Shown here piece after piece: positions 22,589 to 33,655 of a stretch of DNA of 64,000 nucleotides. The stretch comes from Cordylochernes scorpioides (lineage: Eukaryota > Arthropoda > Arachnida > Pseudoscorpiones > Chernetidae), in contig CP092874.1 in the NCBI GenBank assembly GCA_030710605.1, forward strand, positions 40,310,164-40,374,163, in the 5' to 3' direction. Within the stretch, counting starts at the first letter, position 1, and the number at the start of each line of letters is the position of its first letter. The position numbers and the translations under genes are program-made. Under the pieces are notes generated by a model. That model saw nothing but the letters and a program-made list of their open reading frames with translations. It was not told where the DNA came from and made no database searches.

Positions 22589-23100
22589 ATATATATAAAT
22601 CAAAATTTGTCTGTCTGTTTATCGATAAACTCAGAAACTGTTTAACCAAATGTCACCAAATTTTCCACCTAACTACCAATGACCCTGAAAATAAAGAATT
22701 TACAATGCATTAAAAATAAGTAAAAAAAATATATTTTAAAATCGATATATTTATCTTTGTGTATAACTTTATTTATATAGCCACTTGCTATTTGACCATT
22801 TAGAACTTTGGGGAAAGTTATAAAGCTATTTTTGTCAGTTTTCCTTTTTTCGTTTCGTTTTATTTCCCAAATTCCATTAAAATCTTTATTAAAAATTATC
22901 ATCATTATTAAGAAGGTTTCCAATGTGTCTGTATTCAAATTATTAATGATATTTTTGAAAGTAAAACAGTGTATACGGTATTAAATATGTATAATGGAAC
23001 AATGGCTTAAAATATAATAGAAAGTAAGCTGAATGATGACAAAAAAATGTTAAGAATTCCCTATGAATTGAAATGAAGTGATTTTGCCTATAAAATATTG
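22589..23100. other. Helitron-like 5' fragment, then AT-rich sequence
   Basis: ATATATAAATCAAAATTTGTCTGTCTG at 22,590 resembles a Helitron start of another subfamily. No 3' end is seen. The rest to 23,100 is AT-rich with no gene recognised. Confidence 0.4.
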
Positions 23101-23640
23101 TTACGACTCTTCTCAGCCGTCGATGTTTGCGTGCAAGGATTCTGAGAAGACAATGTGGGTTCGTTTTGGATACAGCTTAGTACTATGGATTTATTACCGG
23201 ATATTTAAAAGGGATATTAACAACTATACATAGGAGATGAACTTGCCTTCAATGCCGCCCCAGGTAGGTTCCTCCTCGTCCTCCTCTTGTTAATCCACAC
23301 AGTCTCGGAGCACACTTCCTCGCAGCCAACTTGCCGCGTCTGTTGTCATCGCCGTTCTCCCTGCTGCAGGTCCCGTTGTCACCAGACAGACTTCTTCCCC
23401 CAGACTGCCAGGTCTTCTCGGCACACAAATCCCCGGCAGGCCAGCCGGCTTCCTTCACGGCGACACCAGCTGGACTCCCTGTCTGCCACCCCCTCCTCTG
23501 GAATTTGTCAATCAACACTTCCTGGAAGGGGCCCTTCTTCTCTTGGCTTTCCCACTTCTTCCCTTCTACTTCTCTGCTGCATCGCTTCAATATCAAAACA
23601 AAAAATAGACTGGATTGATACACATTCAAAATGGTTAAAA
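23101..23640. other. GC-rich block of unknown origin
   Basis: About 500 bp, clearly richer in G+C than its surroundings, from TTGTTACGACTCTTCTCAG. A local inverted repeat (CTTCTCAG ... CTGAGAAG) lies near its left end. Overlapping ORFs on both strands show no recognisable protein. It could be a solo LTR or the 5' region of an element; no second copy is present to confirm this. Confidence 0.4.
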
Positions 23641-23708
23641 TGGCATTTATTAAGCCAAACAGTGTGAAAAAGTAGATACAGTAGAGCTTCCATTGAGAGG
23701 ATGCCTAA

Positions 23709-23940
23709 AATCGTAGCTTAACCCGTCTCTCTTATTAAAGGTCTATTAGAGATTCTTTAATATCAATTAGAATCTCCAATGAGAGACTACCTACAAGAGA
23801 AACAAGTTGAGTCATGTTTTTAGGTGGTCTTTCTTAAGAGATTCTATTTACATATATTAAAATCAACATTTTCCTACTGTTACGTTTAATTACTGCTAAT
23901 CTCTATATATAAAAATGAAGGTATGTCTGTCTATATGTCA
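23709..23940 (+). repeat. Third copy of the Helitron-associated linker and a Helitron 5' end
   Basis: About 23,716-23,900 matches the linker inside both composite Helitrons (GGTCTATTAGAGATTCTTTAAT ... TTTTAGGTGGTCTTTCTTAAG), and is followed at about 23,903 by CTCTATATATAAAAATGAAGG. The linker thus always precedes a Helitron start. Confidence 0.6.
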
Positions 23941-24039
23941 ATTATTAATTGGACTGAGCGAGTATTGGCGCGACCTTTCTAGGAGATGAGGCCGCTTGTC
24001 AGGGAAATCCTCCAACAGTCGCTAAAATGAGAGCGAATT

Positions 24040-25706
24040 ACCTTAACATAGTGGCCGATAACCGTTATTTCTGAAAATTACCGCCGCTATATAAGAAAGG
24101 TCATGCTACCTGCAGTCAAAAATATTGCCCTGAAAGTCGCCGATGGAAATTGTGTACAACCCTTAGGTAAATGTATCCTTCGAATGACCGTCCTGGCAGT
24201 CGTATGGACCATTACCAAATTTAGACCATACTTATTTGGGAAATCCTTCACTGTAGTGACTGATCACCATGCGCTCTGTTGGCTTGCCAGTCTTAAAGAT
24301 CCGTCCGGAAGACTTGCAAGATGGACAATGCGACTTCAAGAATACGACATTACGGTGATATACAAAAGTGGACACAAACACAAAGACGCCGATATAGCCT
24401 GTCGCGAAACCCTTTGGAAGGTGATGCCCCACTTCTTGAAGTCGATATGGGCGCGATCACTCGGCTTGACCTCCCCTCAGAGCAACTATGTGATCCTGAT
24501 CTTGCTCGAATAATGACGAGCCAAAGAAATTCAACAGAAGGTTCAAACGAAAATATCTAACAGATGGTAGAAGGTGTTCTCTGTAAGAAAAACTATGACC
24601 CTTTGGGGGGGGAAGAAATGGTTGTCAGTCATTCCTAAACATCTCCGTCAAGAAGTTATAGAACGCTTACATGACGCACCAACTGCTGGCCATCTTGGAT
24701 TCCTGAGAACGTATGACAGAATCCGTCGTCGATTTTATTGGCCTGGCCTCTATAGAAGTGTAAAAAGATACGTTGCCCACTGCAGGGAATGTCAGCGACG
24801 AAAGTCTATCCCACAGGACGTCTAATATCTATTCCCCCAGCAGAAGCACCTTTTCAAAGAATCGGAATAGACCTGCTTGGACGATTTCCAAAATCTAATA
24901 TGGGAAATAAATGGGTTGCAGTCTGCACCGACTATTTTACTCGGTTTGCAATTACGCGAGCTTTACCAAATGCAGGGAAAATCGAAATAGCCAAATTTCT
25001 GTTAGAATAAGTAATTCTAAAACAAAGGGCACCTAGGATAATTATTAGTGACCGAGGCTGAGTTTTCCAATCTCGAGTTGTTTCCGAAATCATCAAATTA
25101 TGTGACGCCATGCACTATCCTCAGACCAACGGACTTACGAAAAGATTCATTAAAACGCTAGACGACATGCTTTCAATTTACGTTGATGTCGAGCAGAAAA
25201 GCTGGGATAAAGTGTTGCCATTTGTGAACTTTGCTTATAATGCAGCTTGGCAAGAGACCACTGGTTTCTCACCTTTCTTCCTGCTCCATGGACGTGAAGC
25301 AGAGACAACACTGGACACTATGTTTCAATTCTGCCCCGAAAATACCGAAGATGATTATGTAGACCATCTCATAACAAAAGCCGAAGAATCAAGACATTTG
25401 CCTCGTCTGCTTACATTAGAGGCGCAGCAGAAAGACGAGAAGAGATACAACTCACGACATCGGATGATTTACTACCAGCCCGGAGATCTCGTCTGGATAT
25501 TTATTCCCGTTCGACGGGTTGGACTTTCGGAGCAATTGATGAAGCGATACTTCGGTCCATACAAGGTGTTGCGTAGGCTATCTGACGTCACCTATGAGGT
25601 CGAAGATGTTGACCCAACATCAAAGAGACGTAAAGTCGGGGATGTTGTGCACATCCTGCGCATGAAGCCGTATAAAGATCCGCGAAAGACCAATACGCTA
25701 CAATAG
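24040..25706 (+). pseudogene. Ty3/gypsy pol remnant: protease fused to RNase H, then integrase
   Basis: 24,080-24,205 reads the end of a retropepsin ([25 protein letters not shown]). It joins in frame to an RNase H domain ([30 protein letters not shown]) with no reverse transcriptase between them. A frameshift near 24,400 follows, then an integrase zinc finger (LHD..GHLG with CRECQ), a frameshift near 24,800, and a core (GIDLLGRFP, SDRG). In-frame stops are TAA 25,008-25,010 and TGA 25,059-25,061. The catalytic Glu is Lys (NGLTKRF). The integrase C-terminal domain (YYQPGDLVWIF...FGPYKVLRR) is intact to 25,706. It is a dead, internally deleted element. Confidence 0.88.
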
Positions 25707-26039
25707 ATCAAACAGCAGAGGAGACACTGTCCCGTAGTCCCATCCAACACTCTGGTCCAACCACAAGAGCCAGACCGAGACACCAATATCCTCCTAATAT
25801 TGTATATTATATATATCTGCAAACAGGGCGATGCTGTTTTTTTTTTTGGGGAGGAGTAATGCGACAGTTTAGTTTTTCAAATATACAAATATATAAATAT
25901 TAATTGTACAAATATAAAATATGTGAATATAGTTAAATTACTTTTTGTTGTTAGTTTAGTTTGTTTGCTTCCCTTGAATGTGGAAGAGTTATTTTTGTTT
26001 TGTTACTTTGCTAAAAATAATGAATAAATATTTTTGGAA
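25707..26039 (+). other. Gypsy 3' flank: polypurine tract and probable LTR remnant
   Basis: A T10GGGGAGGAG tract at about 25,839-25,856 followed by TAATGCGACAG is placed like a polypurine tract and LTR start downstream of pol. AT-rich sequence follows. No second LTR was found, so the LTR call is inference. Confidence 0.4.
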
Positions 26040-26171
26040 TCTTCGTGACAATATAAGCAATCAGATTATTAAAACGGCAGTCCACTACATATCGCATATC
26101 CTAACAAATTTATTCAATGCTTGCATTGGACTAAATTATTATCCAATGGCCTGGAGAGAAGCATCTGTTAT
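26040..26171 (+). pseudogene. R1-like LINE family R copy II, RT N-terminal piece
   Basis: Frame reads NISNQIIKTAVHYISHILTN and FNACIGLNYYPMAWREASVI, matching copy I at about 7200-7300. It is 5'-truncated at about 26,040 and interrupted at 26,171 by copia-2. The next residues of the same block (VMIIKKTNKDN) resume at 29,421. Confidence 0.85.
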
Positions 26172-26400
26172 TGTTGGATCGGTGGTTCAATCAAATTGAG
26201 AATAGATTGAAATATATATAGGTTTTAATATCTCTCTCTCTCACGAGAACATGCAAGCAGGTAGTAGTACAAGGGAAGACATAACAGGAAGTGAAGGGGG
26301 AATGTACAGCGCCTCCAGTGGCAGTGGTTGGAAGCTCCCTGAAAGCACGTCATCCCGTGACGTAGGTGCGCTGGATTTTGAAGTAGCACGCGGTTCAGCA
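26172..26400 (-). repeat. copia-2 3' LTR
   Basis: 229 bp, TGTTGGATCGG...GGTTCAGCA, with a (CT)n stretch one unit longer than in the partner LTR. GTTAT lies immediately outside. Confidence 0.93.
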
Positions 26401-28984
26401 TTCCCCCACTTGCGACTTCAAATTCATCTGGAAACATGCATCTCTGTGCATCAACTTCTTTAAAGTCTTGGTTTGGATATCGGCCATGTTTTCCTTGGTG
26501 TTGACAAACTGGACAACGATATCACCGGAGTTTATCTTACCTCTTGTGAAGTGGAACTGAACTGAGATGTGCTTGGAACGATTACCGATTACTTTCTTAT
26601 TTTTAGGTAAATTAGTGATAACCCATGTTTGTCTTTCTTCTAAACAATTTAACTCTTCTTGCATCGCATTTTTCCAAATATCTGATTCGGGTGAGCAAAC
26701 AGCTTCTTCAAAAGTTTGAGGTTCAGACACATCGCATAAATTTAGTTCAACATTTGCAAGATTCAGTGTTTTTCTTTCAATTTCTCGACTACGGAGGCTC
26801 AAAGTATTTTCAGAACTTCCCCCCACTATATCTCTAACTTCTGAAGTCGACGGAGCTTCTAGTTGACTGTCGTAACCTGGTTGTAGGCCAGGATCACGTG
26901 GCGGGAGAACTTTGCCCTGTTCCGGCAACCAAACGAAACTGTTTTTAGCCTCGCTACCTTCCGTTACGTCATTCTTAAGCTGGTTTAAACCGACTTTATT
27001 TTCGTCGAATCTAGCATGTTTAGTTATGAACACTTGTTTAGAATCATTATCCCAGAGTCTATAACCTTTGGATTGTGTTGAATATCCGACTAAGATACAT
27101 CTTTTAGCTCGACGATCGAATTTGTTTCGCTTTTGCTTTGGAATATGAGCATAAGCTAGAGCTCCAAATATTTTAAAATGACGTACGCTCACTTTTCTTG
27201 AAAGCCAAATTTCCTCTGGAACTTTGTTATCAAGGGCGCTACAAAGGCTTCTATTTTTAATGTATGCGGCACAATTAACGCTTTCAGCCCAGAATTTTTG
27301 TGGCAAATCAGCGTTGTGCATTGACGCTCTAGCCATGTCAAGTAACGAACGATTTAAACGCTCCGAGACGCCATTTTGCTGAGGGCTGTAAGAATTCGTT
27401 AATTCGTGTTTTATTCCAAGCCTCTCAAGTTTTTGTTTAAAGTTTTTATTACAATATTCTAACCCGTTATCTGTCCGTAAGCGTTTAATCTTATGACCTG
27501 TTTCTCTTTCGGCTCTAGCCCTAAAGATGTCAAAGTATTCAATAACTTGATCTTTGTGCTTTAAGAAATAAACAGTAACTCTGCAGGAGAAATCGTCTGT
27601 AAATGTTAGAAAATAGCGTGACCCAGCAAAAGAATCAACTGGAAATGGTCCACACAGATCGCTATGTACTAACTCTAACAAATTTTTAGTTTTTATTTTA
27701 TATGGAGAGCTTTTATATGGGGACATTGTTGACTTTGTCATACAGCAATAATCGCATATTGACATTTATCCTTTGGAAATTTCAAGACCATTAACAACGC
27801 AATTTTTAGCTAACTTGTTTAAAGTGTCTGCATTGATATGCATAAAGCGTTTATGCCAAAGTTCTAGTGTAGGCGGACTTGAACTAGCTAAGTGCGCATT
27901 TTGTAAGATAGGCTTACCTCTAACGATGTACAATCCGTTTAGGTTCCTTGCCACACATATCACTCTGTTTTCGTTGAACACTCTTGCCTTGTGGTTACAA
28001 ATCTTGATGTGCTTGCCTTTATTCTCTGCTTGCGACACAGAAAGCAAATTTCTTCTTGCTTGGGGCACAAAAAAGCACGTCGTTCAAGGTGACATCTTGC
28101 GTTCCAGTATCTAGGTACATCTTCATGTGGATATTTCCAACTCCCTCTACTTGTAGGTTGCCGCTCGCAGTCTGGATGGGCTCACACGTAGTAGGCTGGA
28201 AACTTGTAAACCATTGTCGGTTCTTACAGACGTGATGTGTTGCGCCGCTGTCCAAGATGAATTCATCTTCCGAAGAGACTGCATTGAAGGCCAGGAGCAT
28301 ATTCTCCGACGGAGATTTAAAAGAGTCTTTCTTCCTGCTGTAGCTTTTATCCGCCTTGTAGTCTCGGTTGATGGACGACCTGCAATCCTTGGCGATATGG
28401 CCGATTTTCGAACATCGGTAGCACTTGACTCCTTGTTTTCTGGAAGTCTTCCTTGTGTCGTCCTTTGAAAAATTGAGTGTTTCGCCGAGACCTGAACTTG
28501 CTCCTTCTCGGGCAGATCTTCTTTCATACTCTGTGAGAAGAGTATTTTTAACCTTGTTCGATGTGAAGTCAGAGTCCTCGACATTTCCGAACGACATCAC
28601 CAGGGTATCGAAGCTGTCAGGTAACCCTGATAGCATGCTGTATGCTATATCTTGATCGTCGACTTCCGCACCTGCTTCTTTTAAATGGTCCGTACAAATT
28701 TTCAATCTATTCAAATAGTCTAGCATTGACTCACCAGTTTGAAGCTTGATGTTCACAAACTGCTTCTTTAACTGTAGTATCCTCGAAAGAGATTTTGGCT
28801 CAAAAACCTGTTCCAGATTTTTCCACGCATCCTGTGGCGATGAACAGTCGATGATGTGGATTTGGTGTTCTGTATTTATCGACAACGCGATAACAGCCAA
28901 GGCTCTATCCTTTTGAGCTTTTAGTTGAGCATCTTGGGTATCTTCATCTTTAAACATCACACACATCCCACAAGCCCTTCTCAA
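26395..28984 (-). pseudogene. copia-2 gag-protease-integrase with RT deleted
   Basis: Reading down from 28,984: gag (DAWKNLEQVFEPKS, QLKKQFVNIKLQTGESM), CCHC knuckle CYRCSKIGHIAKDC, protease FILDSGATHHVC, a frameshift near 28,070, then LLSVSQAENKG and the GAG-pre-integrase WHKRFMHIN, an in-frame TAA at 27,766-27,768, then integrase (DYC, HSDLCGPF, LRTDNGLEYC, PQQNGVSERLNR, so D, D and E are all kept). After LPKNKKVIGNR, where RT should start, the frame passes at about 26,579 straight into the RNase H tail (SKHISVQFHF...NTKENMADIQTK). RT and most of RNase H are missing without loss of frame. Confidence 0.92.
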
Positions 28985-29075
28985 TTAGTAGCATCTCGAT
29001 GTTGTACTTCCATGAGCGGTAATTTTGGCTGTTCAAATTTTCAACCACCGCCGTTATTGCACTAACGGCCGCCAT
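28950..29075 (-). pseudogene. copia-2 gag N-terminus
   Basis: ATG at 29,075 opens MAAVSAITAVVENLNSQNYR, leading to SWKYNIEMLLIEKGLWDVC, a copia gag start, but it runs into stops near 28,950. The remaining gag frame (KDEDTQDAQLKAQKDR) is one base away, so a single indel near 28,955 separates them. Confidence 0.8.
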
Positions 29076-29172
29076 GGTGACGCAGCAACTTCTCGACGAG
29101 GGCAAACGGAGGTAGCTTCGCTGAAGGAATTTTACTCACGAGGATACGCTGAACTTGAACCACAGAGCTAGG

Positions 29173-29191
29173 GAACCACGCTCTGCTACCA
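29173..29191 (-). promoter_or_regulatory. copia-2 primer-binding site
   Basis: TGGTAGCAGAGCGTGG on the - strand, two bases inside the 5' LTR, starting with the TGG expected for a tRNA CCA end. Confidence 0.7.
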
Positions 29192-29193
29192 CT

Positions 29194-29420
29194 TGTTGGA
29201 TCGGTGGTTCAATCAAATTGAGAATAGATTGAAATATATATAGGTTTTAATATATCTCTCTCACGAGAACATGCAAGCAGGTAGTAGTACAAGGGAAGAC
29301 ATAACAGGAAGTGAAGGGGGAATGTACAGCGCCTCCAGTGGCAGTGGTTGGAAGCTCCCTGAAAGCACGTCATCCCGTGACGTAGGGGCGCTTGATTTTG
29401 AAGTAGCACGCGGTTCAGCA
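29194..29420 (-). repeat. copia-2 5' LTR
   Basis: 227 bp, nearly identical to 26,172-26,400; GTTAT follows at 29,421-29,425. Confidence 0.93.
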
Positions 29421-30810
29421 GTTATGATAATTAAAAAAACAAATAAAGATAATTAAAACGAACCGAAAGCCTACCGACCTATATGTATGTCATCTAATCT
29501 TGGAAAATATTTTAAGGGATTAATTCACATCTGACTCTTAAATCATATCAATGCTAATAATGTTATGCATCCTGATCAGCACGGCTTCATACAAGCAAAG
29601 TCTACAATTTCTGCCCTACACGAAAAAACTAAAATAAGTCTCCAAAGAAAGGAAACAGATGTTACGGCCTTGGTTGCTGTGGATATCAGCGGAGCATTCG
29701 ACAACGCTTGGCATCCTGCAATCATTCAACAAAGAAATCTTTCCAGCGTCACTAATTAAGATAGTTATTTCATATCTCGAAGATCGAAAGGTAGAGCTAA
29801 GATACTTAAACTCAAAATGTACAAAAATGGTAAATAAGGGATGGCCTCAAGGTGGAATATATTATTAAATGATTTAATTTCATCTTTTAATAAAACTTCG
29901 CAAACGTCATAGCTTTTGCTGATGATGTTTCATTTGTGGTTTGAGGCTCTAGCATCCAGGATCTTCAGTTCAAAATTATAAAAAGTCTGAATAATATTAA
30001 AAATTGGTGTGAGAAGGTAAAACTCCCAATAAGTACAAATAAAAAAAGGTATACTCTACCTACGTATACTCTACCTACACAATTACCAAAAATGACCTAT
30101 AAACATTACCGGTATAAATATTCATCCATCAGAAACTATAAAGATTTTGGGAGTTATTTTTCGCAACCACTGACAAAGAAATAAAATTGATTCTGGACCC
30201 ACACAACGTTGACTATATAATTATCAGGGCTATGCAATTTAAGAATGCGCTATTTTCATTATGTTCACGTACTTGGGGAATTGATTCAAGGCGCCGATTG
30301 ATTTTATACAAGGCGGTGATACGTCCTATGTTAAGCTATGCATCAAATATCTGATTTCCTTTTATCAATACAGCAAAGCGTTCAAAGTTAACTTCTATAC
30401 AGTACCAAATTTTAATTAGGTGCATTCATGCTTACAAAAGTTCATCTTCTTACATTACTCATATTCTAGCGAAAACTCCTATGCTGACTGACTACCTTGA
30501 ATTATCATTAATTAGATACAATATGAAGAATTCTCTGACAGACCAAACACTAAATAAGCCCCTTTCAAATGAATTGAATAAATTATATATCATTACAAAA
30601 TTTAGATTTATCTTTCTCAAACTAATGCAACGTTCAAGATTTTTTTTTCTGAGAGATGTACCAAGCTTAATTACTCCTGATAAATACACTACTTTGTTCT
30701 TCACAGGCAAATGACCCTTTTAAGTTTTCTCTTTAACTTGAGAGTTATAAATGATCCAACATGTGAATGCTGTCTAGATGTTGAAACACCAGATTCTACC
30801 CTTCTTTTAA
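29421..30810 (+). pseudogene. R1-like LINE family R copy II, RT remainder and C-terminus
   Basis: It continues the RT split at 26,171: QHGFIQAKSTISAL, VAVDISGAFDNAWHPAI, KGWPQGGI (C to W in the conserved CPQGG), a damaged active-site region (about 29,905-29,940, no intact ADD box in frame), LFSLCSRTWGIDSRRRLI, then CECCLDVETPD near 30,760-30,790. Several stops and indels scatter the reading over frames. Similarity to copy I (5633-7498) is good but decayed, and it is lost after about 30,810. Confidence 0.85.
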
Positions 30811-30934
30811 AATGTACACTGTTTCTATTTGCTACCACTCCCATATTTTGTATATATGCTATATCTTTATTAATAATACCTTTAAACCCCTATTTGTATG
30901 TAAAACTAAAAATGTTGACGTCAAAATAGAGATC

Positions 30935-31320
30935 CAAAGAGTGTTCTGTCAGCTGGTGGCAGGGACAGAGGGGAGGAAAAAGCCAACGCCCAGCCCATGT
31001 GGGGCCCCCAGGGACTCTTTATAGATGACCCCTGAAAACAGGGCAGGTTTTGGCAGGGGGTCAGCAGATGTTCTAGGGTGTGGCCATCGATATACGGCTT
31101 CTGTCTCACGCGGTCTCTCTCTCCATGTCTCGGTGATAAGCATCCAAGTTTGTGTCATGGCCTCTGTCCCGTGGGCTGTCGCCGATCACTCTCGGTGCTA
31201 ACATCTAGCCCTGCCTCTGCTTCTTGCTGTCCGCGTGTGGGAAAAACATCAACACTCTCCTCACGTAGACGACTGCCAGTTCATCCATACGTCGGCAGGA
31301 TCACATTTGCAACACTATTA
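30935..31320. other. GC-rich block, possibly an LTR or element 5' region
   Basis: About 385 bp, much more GC-rich than its flanks (GGCAGGGACAGAGGGG..., TCTCGGTGATAAGCATCC). ORFs on both strands have no recognisable product. No duplicate is present in the window. Confidence 0.35.
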
Positions 31321-31860
31321 CATATATATAAATAATTATAATATAGCACAATAGTCTGATAGACTTCGTCATTCTGTAATAATAAAATAAATAAAATAAA
31401 AAAATAACCGCTCTAAAGACATAATTACTGAAGGGAGGATTGTTGGGTGGAGCACCTTTATTCTAAGATTAATTCATGGCACTGCAAATGGCCTAGAGCC
31501 GAATTTCATTTTGTTCTAGCTTTGTTAAAGTTTACATTTGTACAGCTTTCTCTGGCATCTATTTTCACATTTTACATCTTTCTCTTTTATCTGGTTTCAC
31601 TTTTTAATAACAAAATTAGTAATTTCTTATTTTTATTTATATAGATCAAAATGATTTTTAGCAAACACCTTCTATATAAATACCATATATGATGCTTTTT
31701 GTTTAGATTAATAAATATAGATGTTTGTGTGAAAAAAGTAAATAATTGTGAAACTCTCTTTGAGACAAAAATACATATTTTCCCTTCCACTATCGAGCGT
31801 TGAAAACAGATTTCTAGTTACGAGCCAACAATACCTATCGTGGGAATTCCCCACGTCTGG
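31321..31860. other. AT-rich stretch, no gene seen
   Basis: It starts with short AT-rich repeats (ACATATATATAAATAATTAT, AATAAAATAAA). The short ORFs have skewed, low-complexity composition and no recognised domain. Confidence 0.5.
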
Positions 31861-31866
31861 GAGTAA

Positions 31867-31903
31867 ATGTTCTCGGCCTTTTGGCTGAGAACCAAGTATT
31901 GCG
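31867..31903 (+). pseudogene. U2 snRNA-like 5' fragment (stem-loop I)
   Basis: TTCTCGGCCTTTTGGCTGAGAACCAAGTATTG matches the conserved start of U2 snRNA over the 16 bases TCTCGGCCTTTTGGCT. It can form the same hairpin (stem TTCTCGGCC/GGCTGAGAA, loop TTTT). The GTAGTA branch-point-recognition segment and later U2 domains are not seen, so it is a fragment, a retro-pseudogene or part of an snRNA-derived SINE. Confidence 0.45.
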
Positions 31904-32431
31904 AGTTAGGATTTGTTAGAGTGACTTTTGACCTGTTTGATGCTGCTATATTTTACCTCCAAGTTTGATATATTAACACAGCGCTTACCGAACAAAATTC
32001 CAACTTGCCCGAAGATTCTATCACAAAAGAAATAAATATAAATTCTAAAAGATATTTTATATCGTAGATTTGAGATGCTGATTGGATCAGATCGGGGATA
32101 CCTGTGGAAATATTTAAATTGCTCTTTCTCTTTGAAGAATTTTTAAAGAAAGATTTTTATAAGCTTGTTCTGAGAAAGAAGGTCAATGATTTCACTTTTA
32201 TAAAAGACATATTTTCTATTGCAATAAATATTGATCCGAGTGATGCAGTGCTTTAAGCTCTATCTATTAAAGTCTTTCAAATCTCAAGAGGACTGACATT
32301 TAATGATAGCTGTATTTAACTCTGGCCCGATGGAATTGAAATAAAGTAACTTTGATTACCACCGATTCAGTATTAAAGCATTTACAATGATAAAAGGAAT
32401 GTATATATGTGATAATCTGTATATAGGATTA
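31904..32431. other. AT-rich stretch, no gene seen
   Basis: No ORF or repeat recognised. Confidence 0.5.
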
Positions 32432-33162
32432 TGTAACCCCACCATAATCTATGTATAATGTATCGTCTAAAGCTTTAATAAAGGTTAGGACTCGCGAGAT
32501 GGGAAAGAAACAAAGTACAGGATTACATCATCCAGGAAGTAAAGGTCACTGCCCCGGACCCATAAAACTTAAGTTCAAAGGCCTTCTCCTTCCCGGAGGA
32601 TTGCAATCATGGCGACAATGGAGGTGCTGAGCCAATCACCTTTAAGCATGACAAATTAATAACGAATCACCAGAGAGCACGTGTAAAGGATCTCAACCAA
32701 TGAGAAATCGAGAGAGTCGATGACGATTATCTCGGACAAGAAACAAAGAAAAGGTAGGTGACCGTGCTACGAGCTAGGTGCACAACATAGGCTCCAACCA
32801 AGGTAGTGTACGCTCCACCATGTGAAACTCCAGCTACCTCCGCCGGACTTTCTCTCCCAATCGCAGGTCCTATTCTACCCTATCCAGGTGTGTTCGTTCT
32901 TCCCCTGTGGAACCCTTGTCACCCGACCAAGACTGCACCACCACAACCACCAACCCACCAATCCAACCATCCATCCACCCAACCACACAATTCGACAGAG
33001 TCGACAGCATTCGACAGTGATTCAACAGGATCTCCACAGTGAGTCGACACCAAATTCGACATACATTTACTTTACATGTATTATACCTTCACAGCACCGA
33101 GTTTGTGGGATAATTCGTAATATGTAATCTCATAAATTAGCAATAAATACGATAACGCGTCA
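32432..33162 (+). repeat. Candidate solo LTR
   Basis: The block begins TGTAACCCCACC, a frequent gypsy/BEL LTR start, has AATAAA near 32,480, and ends around GATAACGCGTCA, so TG...CA is possible. It is richer in GC (about 32,500-33,040) than its flanks, with a CA/CC-rich low-complexity part (about 32,935-33,000). There is no clear target duplication and no partner LTR in the window. Confidence 0.3.
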
Positions 33163-33169
33163 TCTATAT

Positions 33170-33655
33170 ATAGGAAATGTAAGCATTAAAAGCACGAATG
33201 TTTCTTTTAGGTTTAAAACAAACTTCTAATGTCCATGCTGCGATGAAATAATTTTGGGAGGGCTTTACTCATCAGTGGTGAACCCTGACCGTTTCTTATA
33301 GCGTTAATACGGTATTGGACGATTCTGCTTATATATGCTACACTAAAGGGTGCAAACTCAGAAATGCTATTCACGTAAACTTTAGACATAATATTTCAGT
33401 CAGTAGAATTACAAATAAATATTTGCATCGAGCAATGCTCTTCCACAAACAACAAGGACAAAGTCAGCTAGGCATAAATTAGTATGAAATAATTAGACAC
33501 CATCTAGATTAAATTAGCGAAACTGTTGGGAGGGTTCACCACTGATGAACCAAGCACTCCCAATATTTTTTCATCGCAGTGTGGACAGTAGAAGTTTTTT
33601 ATGTGTAAAAAACACTCTTGCTTTTAATGCTTTCATAACCTAGGTAACCTTTAGT
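33170..33655. mobile_element. DNA transposon/MITE with long imperfect inverted repeats (family M)
   Basis: About 33,178-33,300 (AAATGTAAGCATTAAAAGCACG ... GGGAGGGCTTTACTCATCAG) is an imperfect inverted copy of about 33,525-33,650 (GGGAGGGTTCACCACTGATG ... CTTTTAATGCTTTCAT). The centre is about 220 bp and non-coding. Related pieces occur at 48,478-48,632, 55,274-55,438, 60,197-60,487 and from 61,888. Confidence 0.75.

Larger units (their letters stand above)
26172..29420 (-). mobile_element. Ty1/copia element copia-2, young but internally deleted
   Basis: LTRs 26,172-26,400 and 29,194-29,420 differ by about two substitutions and one 2-bp indel. Both are TG...CA, and the 5-bp duplication GTTAT flanks the element (26,167-26,171 and 29,421-29,425). 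The 2.8-kb interior encodes gag, protease and integrase on the - strand but lacks RT. It sits in an R1-like pseudogene whose reading picks up on both sides. Confidence 0.95.

Noticed and set aside
23249-23667. Overlapping ORFs of about 126 codons on both strands in the GC-rich block
   Set aside because: GC-rich sequence has few stops by chance; neither frame resembles a known protein.
32806-33127. Pro/Thr/His-rich ORF (THQSNHPSTQPH)
   Set aside because: It is the translation of a CCA/CCAAC low-complexity stretch inside a candidate LTR.
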